From DATHRK01 sp035465395 (lineage in GTDB: Bacteria > Gemmatimonadota > Gemmatimonadetes > Longimicrobiales > RSA9): a stretch of DNA of 64,000 bases. The notes under the pieces were generated by a model. It did no database searches, was not told where the DNA came from, and worked only from the letters and a program-made list of their open reading frames with translations. The DNA lies in assembly GCA_035465395.1 (NCBI GenBank), contig DATHRK010000046.1:62001-126000 (forward strand). The letters run 5' to 3'. The position numbers were made by a program, and so were the translations under genes. Below, piece after piece: positions 9,367-16,654 of the stretch; the stretch's first letter is position 1; every line of letters starts with the position of its first letter.

Positions 9367-9909
9367 ATGAGCCCTCTCAAAGAGTTCATCAACGAGATTC
9401 ACCGCCGCTCCCTGACGATCAGCGCGACGCTCATCGACGCGACCGACGGGACCCCGCTCTTCCGCTCCGAGGAGGGCCAGGCGGCGGCGACCGGAAACGT
9501 CGACCGCGCCACGCGTCTGTGCGCGGCGTCGGTCGCCTTGTGGCTGGACGACGTGGACGGAGTACCCAGTCCGGAACGCATCGAGGCAGTGGAGTCGGCG
9601 CTGGCGCGTACCGATCTCCCACCCGCCTTCACGGATCTCGCGATTCATGCGATCTCGCACGCGTGGGAGCGGGCCGACGATCTCGAGGCGGCGCTAGTTG
9701 CGATCCGCCACCTCACACGCGCCAGGCCACACCTGAAAGCCCCGTCGCTCCTCCGCGAGGCGCGCCTGGCGGCCCGGCTGGGCCGCATCGAAGAGGCCCG
9801 CAGAGCCTACCTGGCGTATCTGGCGCTGCGCCGCGACCCCGAGCCCGGGCCGGCCGCGGACGCCGTCGCGCAGGCGCGGACCGAGCTCGCCGCGCTGACA
9901 CCGAACTGA
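9367..9909 (+). CDS. Small TPR-like protein of unknown function
   Basis: A 180-residue, probably cytoplasmic protein; no signal peptide or membrane segment is visible. Residues 95-175 contain two to three TPR-like helix pairs (LTRARPHLKAPSLLREARLA, then GRIEEARRAYLAYLALRRD), similar to the tail of bacterial transcriptional-activation TPR modules, but there is no DNA-binding domain. The first 50 residues look like a separate, unrecognised segment. It starts at ATG 9367 and ends 12 bp before the nitroreductase gene on the same strand, so co-transcription is likely. I do not recognise a specific function. Confidence 0.6.
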   Translation: MSPLKEFINEIHRRSLTISATLIDATDGTPLFRSEEGQAAATGNVDRATRLCAASVALWLDDVDGVPSPERIEAVESALARTDLPPAFTDLAIHAISHAWERADDLEAALVAIRHLTRARPHLKAPSLLREARLAARLGRIEEARRAYLAYLALRRDPEPGPAADAVAQARTELAALTPN

Positions 9910-9921
9910 CCCCGGCCCCCC

Positions 9922-10482
9922 ATGGACCTCTTCGACGCCGTCGAGACCCGCCGCTCGATCAAGCGCTTCACCGATCGGGACGTGCCCCGGGAGGACATAG
10001 AGCGGCTGATCGACGCCGCCATCCAGGTGCCGAACCACCGTCTGACCGAGCCGTGGCGGTTCGCGGTGCTGGGGGAGCGCTCCAGGGAGGCGTACGCCCG
10101 TCGTCGAGGGGTCCTGAAGGCGCAGAACGCGTTCGAAGGCGAAGCGCGCGCGGTGATCGAAGAAAAGGTGTACTGGGAGACGGCCGCGGTGCCGGCCATC
10201 ATCGCCGTGCTCTCGGCCGTGGACGAGGATCCGATCGTCCACGAGGAGGACCTTGCGGCCGTGTGGATGGCGATCCAGAACCTCTCGCTCGCAGCCACGG
10301 CTCTCGGGTTGGGGACCCACATCCGGACCGGCGGCGTGACCGAAGACTGGGAAGTGCAGAAGATCGTGGGAGCCGCTCCGGGAGAGCGGTTGTGCGCGCT
10401 GGTCTACCTCGGCGCCCCCGCGGAGACACCCGACCCGAAGCCGCGCACGGACGCCGGGGAGAGGACCACGTGGCTGGACTGA
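9922..10482 (+). CDS. Nitroreductase family FMN oxidoreductase
   Basis: A 186-residue member of the nitroreductase fold. Diagnostic features are the N-terminal FMN phosphate-binding RRSIKRFTDRDVP (residues 10-22), the NHRLTEPWRF segment near residue 37, the helix AVWMAIQNLSLAATALGLGTHI, and a C-terminal GERLCALVYLG segment. The short length and NHRxxEPWRF pattern fit the YdjA-like subgroup, which are NAD(P)H-dependent FMN enzymes of uncertain physiological substrate. It is sandwiched between a small TPR gene (12 bp) and the FAD subunit of the molybdenum enzyme (26 bp), all rightward, so it may be co-expressed with that enzyme. A role as an electron-transfer accessory would be speculation. Confidence 0.85.
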   Translation: MDLFDAVETRRSIKRFTDRDVPREDIERLIDAAIQVPNHRLTEPWRFAVLGERSREAYARRRGVLKAQNAFEGEARAVIEEKVYWETAAVPAIIAVLSAVDEDPIVHEEDLAAVWMAIQNLSLAATALGLGTHIRTGGVTEDWEVQKIVGAAPGERLCALVYLGAPAETPDPKPRTDAGERTTWLD

Positions 10483-10508
10483 GCGCGCCGGTCTGGCGAG
10501 TCTGAGGC

Positions 10509-11510
10509 ATGCTGCGACTGCCGCCGTTCACCTACCATCGCCCCGCGTCGCTCGACGACGCCGTCGGGCTGCTCGCCGAGCACGGCGTAGAGGCGCTCCC
10601 CATCGCCGGCGGCACCGATCTCGTCCCGAACATGAAGCACAAGCTGTTCACGCCCGCGCACCTGGTGGCACTGGGCGGCATCCCCGAGCTCCGCGGCGTC
10701 GAGGTCGTGGACGGCGATCACCTGCGCATCGGCGCGTCCGAGACGCTCGCCGGGCTCGCAGCGCACCCGGACGTCCGGGGCTGGCTGCCGGCGCTGGCCG
10801 ACGCGGCCGGACAGGTGGCGGGACCGCAGCTCCGCAACCGCGGCACGATCGGGGGCAACCTCTGTCTGGACACCCGCTGCACGTACTACAACCAGACCCA
10901 GTTCTGGCGCACCGCGCTGGGCTTCTGCCTGAAGAAGGACGGCGACGTGTGCCACGTCACCAAGGTCGGGAAGAAGTGCGTCGCAGCGCAGTCGGCCGAC
11001 ACGCCGCCCGTCCTGGCGACGCTCGGAGCGTCGGTGCTGCTGCGCTCCACGAGCGGCGAGCGCGTGGTACCGGTGGCCGACTTCTTCGTGGCCGACGGCA
11101 TCGCCAACACCGTCCGCGAGCCCGGGGAGATCGTGGTCGAGGTCCGGGTGCCGCTGCCGGGGCGCGCGACACGCATGGCCTACGGCAAGCTGCGCCAGCG
11201 CAACGCGATCGACTTCCCCCTGCTGAGCGTGGCCACGGCCGGCGAGTTCGCCGACGACGGGACCGTCGAGGACCTGCGCATCGTGGTCAGCGCGCTTGGG
11301 TCGCGTCAGCGGGTCCTGAGCGGGGTGGACAAGATCGCGGTCGGCCACAGGCTCGACGACGGCGTGATCGAGGCGATCGCCGAGCGCGCGCACGCGCAGT
11401 GCCACCCGCTGACCAACATCATCGTGGATCCGGACTGGCGCCGGGCGATGGTCCCGGTGCACGTGCGCCGGACCCTCCGCGCCCTCGAGCCCGCGCCACG
11501 GGCGGCCTGA
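10509..11510 (+). CDS. FAD-binding subunit with extra four-cysteine cluster loop, 4-hydroxybenzoyl-CoA reductase beta-like
   Basis: A 333-residue medium subunit of a molybdenum hydroxylase. FAD-binding motifs are IAGGTDLVPNMK (residues 32-43) and TIGGNLC (113-119). Between them and the C-terminal CO-dehydrogenase-like domain lies an insert of about 40 residues with Cys119, Cys124, Cys140, Cys148 and Cys157. The spacing 124-140-148-157 (16, 8, 9) equals that of the [4Fe-4S] ligands known in the beta subunit of 4-hydroxybenzoyl-CoA reductase, a cluster absent from ordinary xanthine dehydrogenases. This argues for a low-potential reductase rather than a plain hydroxylase. The matching large subunit is at 6128-8662. 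The last 92 bp overlap the convergent EamA gene. Confidence 0.85.
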   Translation: MLRLPPFTYHRPASLDDAVGLLAEHGVEALPIAGGTDLVPNMKHKLFTPAHLVALGGIPELRGVEVVDGDHLRIGASETLAGLAAHPDVRGWLPALADAAGQVAGPQLRNRGTIGGNLCLDTRCTYYNQTQFWRTALGFCLKKDGDVCHVTKVGKKCVAAQSADTPPVLATLGASVLLRSTSGERVVPVADFFVADGIANTVREPGEIVVEVRVPLPGRATRMAYGKLRQRNAIDFPLLSVATAGEFADDGTVEDLRIVVSALGSRQRVLSGVDKIAVGHRLDDGVIEAIAERAHAQCHPLTNIIVDPDWRRAMVPVHVRRTLRALEPAPRAA

Positions 11511-12444
11511 GCGGGCGCGACCGCTCGGTCGTGATGACCGCCACGCCGGCGACGATCACGGCCGCGGCGATCAGCACGCGCGGGGTCAGCGGCTCGTCCG
11601 CCAGGAGCCAACCCAGGAAGACCGCGACGACCGGGTTCACGTAGGCGTACGTGGACACGCGGGCGGCGGTGGTCACCCGCAGCAGCCAGACGTAGGCGCT
11701 GTACCCAACCAGCGCGCCGAACAGGATCAGGTACGCCAGCGAGGCCACCGAGAGCAGCGAGAAGGCGGAGGGGTCGACCTCGGCGGCTTCGCCGGCGCCG
11801 AGCCCGAACAGGAGCAGGAACGCTCCGCCGAACAGCATCTGGCCGGACGTGGCCACCAGCGGCGAGGCGGGCTGGGGCGCGCGGCGGGCGTAGATGGAGC
11901 CGGCCGCCCAGGAAAGACTCCCCCCGAGCGCGGCGAGGCCGCGCACCGGGTCCACCAGGTGGGCCGCCCCGAGCGCATCCGGGCCGACCAGGAGGACCGC
12001 GCCGCCGAAACCGATCGCCAGCCCCGTGAGCACGCGCGCCGTCGGGCGCGGACCGGACCCGTGGAGCCAGTCGAGGAGCACCATCCACAGCGGCACCGTG
12101 GCCACGAGCAGCGCCACGATGCCCGACGGCACCCGCGCGGTGGCCCACACCACGGCGCCGTTGCCGCCGAGCAGCATCAGCGCGCCCATCACCGCGACGG
12201 TGCGCCACTCCGCCCCGCGGGGCGGTGCCTTTCCACGCGCGCGCGTCCAGACGAAGAGAAGCGCACCCGCGACGGTGAAGCGCACGCCGGCCATCAGGAA
12301 GCCCGGCAGCGTTTCGATCGCGAACCGGATCGCGAGGTAGGTCGAGCCCCAGATCAGATACACGGCCGCGAACGCGGCAACGACCGCCACCCGCGGCGGC
12401 GCGGCGTCGTCAACTCCCTGGGGCGGAGCAGGTGTCGCGGACAC
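11419..12444 (-). CDS. EamA/DMT-superfamily transporter
   Basis: A 341-residue integral membrane protein with ten predicted helices in two EamA halves. The first half begins AAVYLIWGSTYLAIRFAIETLP, the classic DMT opening, and the second half includes GGSLSWAAGSIYARR and ends AYVNPVVAVFLGWLLADE. Such proteins export amino acids, nucleosides or other small metabolites; the substrate cannot be read from sequence. The GTG at 12444 is chosen because conserved sequence begins soon after it and no ATG lies upstream within the family region. The C-terminal tail of about 30 residues is Arg/Pro/Gly-rich and is encoded opposite the end of the FAD-subunit gene, so it may have been added by loss of an earlier stop codon. 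Confidence 0.85.
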   Translation of the reverse strand: MSATPAPPQGVDDAAPPRVAVVAAFAAVYLIWGSTYLAIRFAIETLPGFLMAGVRFTVAGALLFVWTRARGKAPPRGAEWRTVAVMGALMLLGGNGAVVWATARVPSGIVALLVATVPLWMVLLDWLHGSGPRPTARVLTGLAIGFGGAVLLVGPDALGAAHLVDPVRGLAALGGSLSWAAGSIYARRAPQPASPLVATSGQMLFGGAFLLLFGLGAGEAAEVDPSAFSLLSVASLAYLILFGALVGYSAYVWLLRVTTAARVSTYAYVNPVVAVFLGWLLADEPLTPRVLIAAAVIVAGVAVITTERSRPLRPPVARARGRGGSGARAPGPSPGASPDPR

Positions 12445-12594
12445 GGCCCTCGGCTTGCGTGGACGGGGCGACGGCGGGCAATGACGCCCGCGGCCGACGC
12501 ACGCCGGAAGAACGTCCGGGCGCGCCGAAGGCCGACACTCTAGCGGGGGCGCGACGTTTACGCCTCCGGTGAACGGACCCGTAACCCCCCGCCC

Positions 12595-13665
12595 ATGCGC
12601 ATCGAACTGGAAACGCTCGAGCTTCGCACCCGTCACGACTTCCACATTTCGCGGATGCCGGCCCCTCCGATCCGCCGGACGGTGTGGGTGCGCCTGATCG
12701 ACGCGGACGGCGTGGAGGGCTGGGGCGAGGCGCCGACCTCTACTCCCTACTACGGAGAGACGGCCGAGACGGCGACGGAGGCGCTGCGCTCGATCGAGGG
12801 CCTGGTCTGCGATGCCTTCGCCGACGCGACGGAGGACGGCGACGGGGCGCCGGGGGCCGTGCCGCCGGACGCCGTGGACCGGCGCGTGGCCGAGGCGCTG
12901 GACGGCCAGCCCATGGCGCGCGCCGGTCTCTCCGCCGCTCTCCACGATCTGTTCGGCAAGCGCCGGGGGGAGCCCCTATGGAGGATGTGGGGCCTCGACC
13001 CCTCGGCCGCACCGCGGTCGGCCTACACCATCGGGCTCGACGCCGTGGACGCCATGCGCGAGCGCGCGGCCGAAAGCGTGGACTACCCCATCATCAAGGT
13101 GAAGGTGGGCACGCCGGAGGACGAAGCCACGCTGGCCGCCATCCGCGATGCGCGGCCCGACGCGACGCTTCTGGTGGACGCGAATACCGCCTGGACCCTG
13201 GAAGGCGCGATCGACCGGTTGCCGATGCTCGAGGCGTACGGCGTCGCGCTGATCGAGCAGCCCCTCCACCCCGACGACGACGAGAGCTGGGAGCCGCTGC
13301 GGCGTGCCGCCGCCATCCCGATCGTGGCCGACGAGAGCTGCAAGGACGCGCGCGACGTCGAGCGGCTCGCCGGCCGCGTCGACGGCATCAACATCAAGCT
13401 CGCCAAGTGCGGATCTCTGGGCGAGGCGCGCCGCATGGCGGAGATCGCGCGGTCACACGACATGCTCGTCATGCTGGGGTGCATGGTCGAGAGCACCCTG
13501 GGGATCGCGGCCGGCGTCCAGGTCGCGCCGCTGGTGGACTACTGCGACCTGGACGGCGCCGCCCTGCTGGCGGAGGATCCCTTCGACGGTCCGGGGCTCG
13601 AGCCGGACGGCAGCCTGCGTTTCAACGATGAGGCAGGGCTCGGGGTGCGGCGGCGCGCCGGCTGA
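12595..13665 (+). CDS. Dipeptide epimerase (L-Ala-D/L-Glu epimerase type)
   Basis: A 356-residue enolase-superfamily enzyme of the muconate-lactonizing subgroup. The full catalytic set is present: KVKVG with Lys168 and Lys170, metal ligands Asp195 (VDANTAW), Glu221 (IEQPL) and Asp246 (VADES), and opposing Lys268 (NIKLAK). These positions nearly coincide with those of Bacillus L-Ala-D/L-Glu epimerase, so a Mg-dependent 1,1-proton transfer on dipeptides from murein turnover is likely, although side-chain specificity in this family varies. This would fit with the murein-recycling genes at 37295-39512, but they are 24 kb away. The gene is monocistronic and its last 44 bp overlap the convergent crtB gene. 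Confidence 0.85.
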   Translation: MRIELETLELRTRHDFHISRMPAPPIRRTVWVRLIDADGVEGWGEAPTSTPYYGETAETATEALRSIEGLVCDAFADATEDGDGAPGAVPPDAVDRRVAEALDGQPMARAGLSAALHDLFGKRRGEPLWRMWGLDPSAAPRSAYTIGLDAVDAMRERAAESVDYPIIKVKVGTPEDEATLAAIRDARPDATLLVDANTAWTLEGAIDRLPMLEAYGVALIEQPLHPDDDESWEPLRRAAAIPIVADESCKDARDVERLAGRVDGINIKLAKCGSLGEARRMAEIARSHDMLVMLGCMVESTLGIAAGVQVAPLVDYCDLDGAALLAEDPFDGPGLEPDGSLRFNDEAGLGVRRRAG

Positions 13666-14602
13666 CACCGAAGGTGCCGGCCGTCCGCAGCAGCATGCGC
13701 CCCGCGATCACGACCTTGGTCGGCAGGGAGGTCGCGCCGCGGCGGGTCAGGTTGTCGTAGCCGTTGCGCCGCACCTCCCGGTGGATGCCACGGTACACGC
13801 CCGCCGCCACGGCGACGGCCCGGCCGAATCCCGGCGGGAGCGCCGGCAATCCCTCGAGCCCCGCGCGGTAGTCTCGCTCCGCGGCCTGCATGAGCATCTC
13901 GAGCAGGGAGGGGTAGCCGGATGGGATGGTCCCGCCACCCATGGCCCCGAGCAGGCCCGCCAGCGTGATGCGGTGCGCCGCCATCGCTCGGCGCGGCAGG
14001 TACAGGCGTCCTCGCCGCAGGTCCTCCCCCACATCGCGTACGATGTTGGTGAGCTGCATGGCCCGCCCGAGCGCGTCCGCGCGGGAGAGGTCCTCCGGGC
14101 GCTCCACGCCGTGCGCGCGGGCGAGCCAGAGACCCACGACGCCGGCGACGCGGTGTGCGTAGCGCTGCACGTCGTCGATCGTGGCGTAGGACGCTCCGCG
14201 CAGGTCCATCCGCATGCCCTCGAACAGCGCGGTGATCCAGCTCCACGGCACGTCGTCCGCGGACGCGCGGCGCATCGCCCGGTCGACGACCCCGAGTCCG
14301 GACGGCGATCCGTGAAACGATGCGCGGGCCGCGTCTTCCCAGGCGTCTAGCAAGGCATCCGGGCGCGCGCCACCAGGGCTTTCGTCGACCAGGTCGTCGG
14401 TGGCGCGGCAGAACGCGTAGATGTCCTCCACGGCCCGCCGCTCTCCTCGCGAGAGGAGCGCCGAGGCGAAAGAGAAGCTGCGGGCGTGCGCCGCCATCGC
14501 GTGGTCGGCGCCCTGCGCATGCCGGCGAAGCAGACGCCCGACCGTGTCCTCCGGCCCGGGCTCGGGCGGCGCCGATTCGACGGCGGGCGGCGCGGAGGTC
14601 AT
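13622..14602 (-). CDS. crtB: Phytoene synthase
   Basis: A 326-residue squalene/phytoene synthase that condenses two geranylgeranyl diphosphates to phytoene. Both aspartate-rich motifs are present: FCRATDDLVDE (Asp69, Asp70, Asp73) and LTNIVRDVGEDLRRGRLYLP-type second motif (Asp190, Asp194). The length is normal for the family. Its ATG at 14602 overlaps the TGA of the upstream crtE by 4 bp (ATGA), indicating translational coupling in the cruF-crtE-crtB operon driven from the promoter at 16576-16604. The 3' end overlaps the dipeptide epimerase gene by 44 bp. Confidence 0.93.
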   Translation of the reverse strand: MTSAPPAVESAPPEPGPEDTVGRLLRRHAQGADHAMAAHARSFSFASALLSRGERRAVEDIYAFCRATDDLVDESPGGARPDALLDAWEDAARASFHGSPSGLGVVDRAMRRASADDVPWSWITALFEGMRMDLRGASYATIDDVQRYAHRVAGVVGLWLARAHGVERPEDLSRADALGRAMQLTNIVRDVGEDLRRGRLYLPRRAMAAHRITLAGLLGAMGGGTIPSGYPSLLEMLMQAAERDYRAGLEGLPALPPGFGRAVAVAAGVYRGIHREVRRNGYDNLTRRGATSLPTKVVIAGRMLLRTAGTFGVSRRAAAPRALPHR

Positions 14603-15657
14603 CCCATCCCCGCCGCCAGGCGGCGCTGGCCGGGAGGCACCGGCGACGAGATGCCGACGGAAGCGTGCCCGGCGCCGTCGCGTGCCATCGCGGACTCTTC
14701 GGACGCGATGGCGTCCCGTGCGGCTTCCACCCACCCGTCGAGCATCGACTCCAGCGGGGGGAGATGGCCCAGCAGGCGGCGCAGATCACTCCGGACGGCG
14801 TCGGCCTCCTCGCGCACGCGGGCCAGAGCCCTCCGCATCGGGGAGCCGTTTGGCCCGGGCGCGAAGAGGAAGCGGCGCACCTCGGCCGAGCCGGCGTCGA
14901 GCGGCACCGAGGGGGAGCCCAGGACCCAGGTCCAGCGGCCGTTGTCGTGGTCGAGAAGGCGCGGCTTCCCTCCCGGGGCCGATGGGCAGTAGTCGAGCAG
15001 GTCGTCGACGCGTTGATAGACGACCCCGGTCCGCCTGCCCAGCGACGCCAGCTCGGGTGCCCGTCCGTCCCCCGCCAGCACCGCCGCGGCCGACAAGGCG
15101 AGGCCCAGCAGCTCGCCGGTTTTGGCGGACACCATCGCGACGTATTCCGCGTCGGTGAGGGCGCGCGCGCCGGACCGGCGGTGCGACGCTTCGCCGGCCA
15201 CCATGCGGGCGAGGGCGTCCGCGAACGCCGTCACGAACCCGGCGTGCGTGGTCGCCGCGGCCGCCCTGTAGGCGGTCGTGAGCAGCCGATCGCCGTGCAG
15301 GACGGCCGACGCGACGCCGTGCAGTGCGACGTAGCTCGGCCGGCCCCGGCGCACGGTGGCCGAGTCCACGATGTCGTCGTGCACGAGCGACGCTTCGTGG
15401 GCGAGCTGGATGGCGAGCGCGGCCTGCCAGAACCCGGCGGGAAGCCCGGCCTCTCCCCGGAGTTTCCGCGCGACGCCCAACGCGAGCGACGGCCGCGAGA
15501 GCGACCCACTCCAGCACGCCAGGGGAGCGTCCCCCAGGCCCGCGAGCGCGCCCGCGAGTCCGGCCTCGACTCGGCCGACGGTGGGGGCCGGTGTCCCCGC
15601 GCCGCTGCCGTCGGTCGCGTTCTCGCGGCGCGCGATGGCTTCGCCGGGGGCGCTCAC
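14599..15657 (-). CDS. crtE: Geranylgeranyl diphosphate synthase-type polyprenyl synthase
   Basis: A 352-residue trans-isoprenyl diphosphate synthase. The first aspartate-rich motif is LVHDDIVD (Asp94, Asp95, Asp98) followed by RRGRPS, and the second is QRVDDLLDY (Asp218, Asp219, Asp222). It is expected to supply GGPP to CrtB. The second motif region is followed by a somewhat divergent loop (LLDHDNGRWTWVLG), unlike the usual GK-type sequence. The GTG start at 15657 overlaps the stop of the upstream carotenoid gene by 4 bp (GTGA), and its own stop overlaps crtB. Long open sequence upstream in this frame is antisense of no known homology and was discarded. Confidence 0.9.
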   Translation of the reverse strand: MSAPGEAIARRENATDGSGAGTPAPTVGRVEAGLAGALAGLGDAPLACWSGSLSRPSLALGVARKLRGEAGLPAGFWQAALAIQLAHEASLVHDDIVDSATVRRGRPSYVALHGVASAVLHGDRLLTTAYRAAAATTHAGFVTAFADALARMVAGEASHRRSGARALTDAEYVAMVSAKTGELLGLALSAAAVLAGDGRAPELASLGRRTGVVYQRVDDLLDYCPSAPGGKPRLLDHDNGRWTWVLGSPSVPLDAGSAEVRRFLFAPGPNGSPMRRALARVREEADAVRSDLRRLLGHLPPLESMLDGWVEAARDAIASEESAMARDGAGHASVGISSPVPPGQRRLAAGMG

Positions 15658-16544
15658 GCCACCGCTCCCGCGCCGCTCCGCGCCGACGGTCCGGGGGCCA
15701 CCTCGGCTTCGCGCTGGGTGCCCACCGGCGGTCGGCTGGCCACGCCCAGCAGGAGCACGGCAACGCTCGCGGCGGCGATGGCACCCCAGTAACCGGCCGC
15801 GGCCGCCATCAGCATGGGGAGCAGGAATTGAAGCCCGTAGATCCACCCGAGCGCGGCGCGTGGCAGGTCTCGCACCCAGGCCCGCGCGCGCAATCCCTCC
15901 AGCGCCGCCATGAGCGCGACACCCGTCAGCATCCAGCCGGCCAGGTTGATCCACGGCATGCCGTAGTACGGACCCGGCTCCGCCCACCTCCAGTAGCTCG
16001 TGGCGCCCGCCATTGCGGGGTCCAGGATGAGGTCCCACGCGGTCAGCAGCGCCGCACCGAGCAGGATGGTACTCGCCGGACCGCCTTCCGCGCGGAGCGC
16101 GAGCGCGTAGGCAGGTAGCGCGACGGTGAACCAGCTCACCGGGATCGAAACGGGGACGTGGTCGAACCAGAAGGGCGCGAGCGAACGGTCGTACGCGTAG
16201 GCTCCGAAAGGCACGCCTGTCGTCGTGCCCAGCAGCTCGGCACCGAGGCTCAGCGTGTACACCGCGAGGAAGGCCGGGACCCAGCGCGCTCGCGCGCGAC
16301 TGATGAGAAGGACCGCGAGCGCGACCGCGGCCGCGCCCATGTGAAGCTGAGGAGCCACCGTGAAGGCGATCGGGTACACCGTCGCCGCGCCCGGCAGCCG
16401 CGCGATCAGCTGGGGATGCAGGCCGAACACGGCGAAGCCGGCCGCAGCCGCCACCGTAAGGACGGCCAGAACGGCGATCGCCGCCTGCTCGACTCGCGTC
16501 GGACCGACAGCGCCGGTCATTGTGCTCTTCGCCTGCATCATCAT
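15654..16544 (-). CDS. cruF: Carotenoid biosynthesis membrane protein, CruF-like
   Basis: A 296-residue integral membrane protein with about seven to eight hydrophobic helices. The central ELLGTTTGVPFGAYAYD and following VPVSWF region match the Carot_biosynth (CruF/CruC-type) family. In characterised members CruF is a carotenoid 1',2'-hydratase acting on the acyclic psi-ends of lycopene-like carotenoids; hydroxylated and glycosylated acyclic carotenoids are known in Gemmatimonadota, which fits. Start choice is uncertain: three consecutive ATGs (16544, 16541, 16538) lie 25-31 bp below the predicted transcription start, and ATG 16520 has a weak purine site. A start farther upstream at 16616 would precede the promoter and is rejected. 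First gene of the cruF-crtE-crtB operon. Confidence 0.82.
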   Translation of the reverse strand: MMMQAKSTMTGAVGPTRVEQAAIAVLAVLTVAAAAGFAVFGLHPQLIARLPGAATVYPIAFTVAPQLHMGAAAVALAVLLISRARARWVPAFLAVYTLSLGAELLGTTTGVPFGAYAYDRSLAPFWFDHVPVSIPVSWFTVALPAYALALRAEGGPASTILLGAALLTAWDLILDPAMAGATSYWRWAEPGPYYGMPWINLAGWMLTGVALMAALEGLRARAWVRDLPRAALGWIYGLQFLLPMLMAAAAGYWGAIAAASVAVLLLGVASRPPVGTQREAEVAPGPSARSGAGAVA

Positions 16545-16575
16545 GCCGTTGTCTGTGTCGAAGCGTCCGACCTCG

Positions 16576-16604
16576 ACTGTACGTGATTGTCGAGGACTTG
16601 TCAA
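16576..16604 (-). promoter_or_regulatory. Promoter of cruF-crtE-crtB operon
   Basis: On the minus strand TTGACA (16604-16599) and TACAGT (16581-16576) are separated by exactly 17 bp, an excellent housekeeping-type promoter in an otherwise extremely GC-rich context. Predicted transcription starts near 16569, about 25 bp before the first ATG of cruF. The -35 box overlaps the -35 box of the divergent repressor promoter, so a protein bound here could block both. Confidence 0.75.
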
Positions 16605-16627
16605 TGTTTTGTTCAAGGTGATATGTT
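16598..16627 (+). promoter_or_regulatory. Promoter of the CarH-like repressor gene
   Basis: On the plus strand TTGTCA (16598-16603) and TATGTT (16622-16627) are 18 bp apart. Transcription would start near 16634, about 21 bp upstream of the GTG at 16655, or 3 bp upstream of the alternative TTG at 16637. It overlaps the divergent cruF promoter almost base for base at the -35 elements, an arrangement typical of autoregulated MerR-family repressors. Confidence 0.6.
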
Positions 16628-16642
16628 AAACAGGTCTTGAAC
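16611..16642. promoter_or_regulatory. Inverted repeat, candidate operator for the CarH-like repressor
   Basis: A perfect 7-bp inverted repeat, GTTCAAG (16611-16617) and CTTGAAC (16636-16642), with an AT-rich 18-bp spacer. It brackets the -10 box of the repressor promoter and starts 7 bp from the -35 box of the carotenoid operon. MerR-family CarH proteins bind such promoter-embedded sites as dimers or tetramers; assignment to this repressor is inferred from location. Confidence 0.5.
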
Positions 16643-16654
16643 ACGGGGGAGGTC

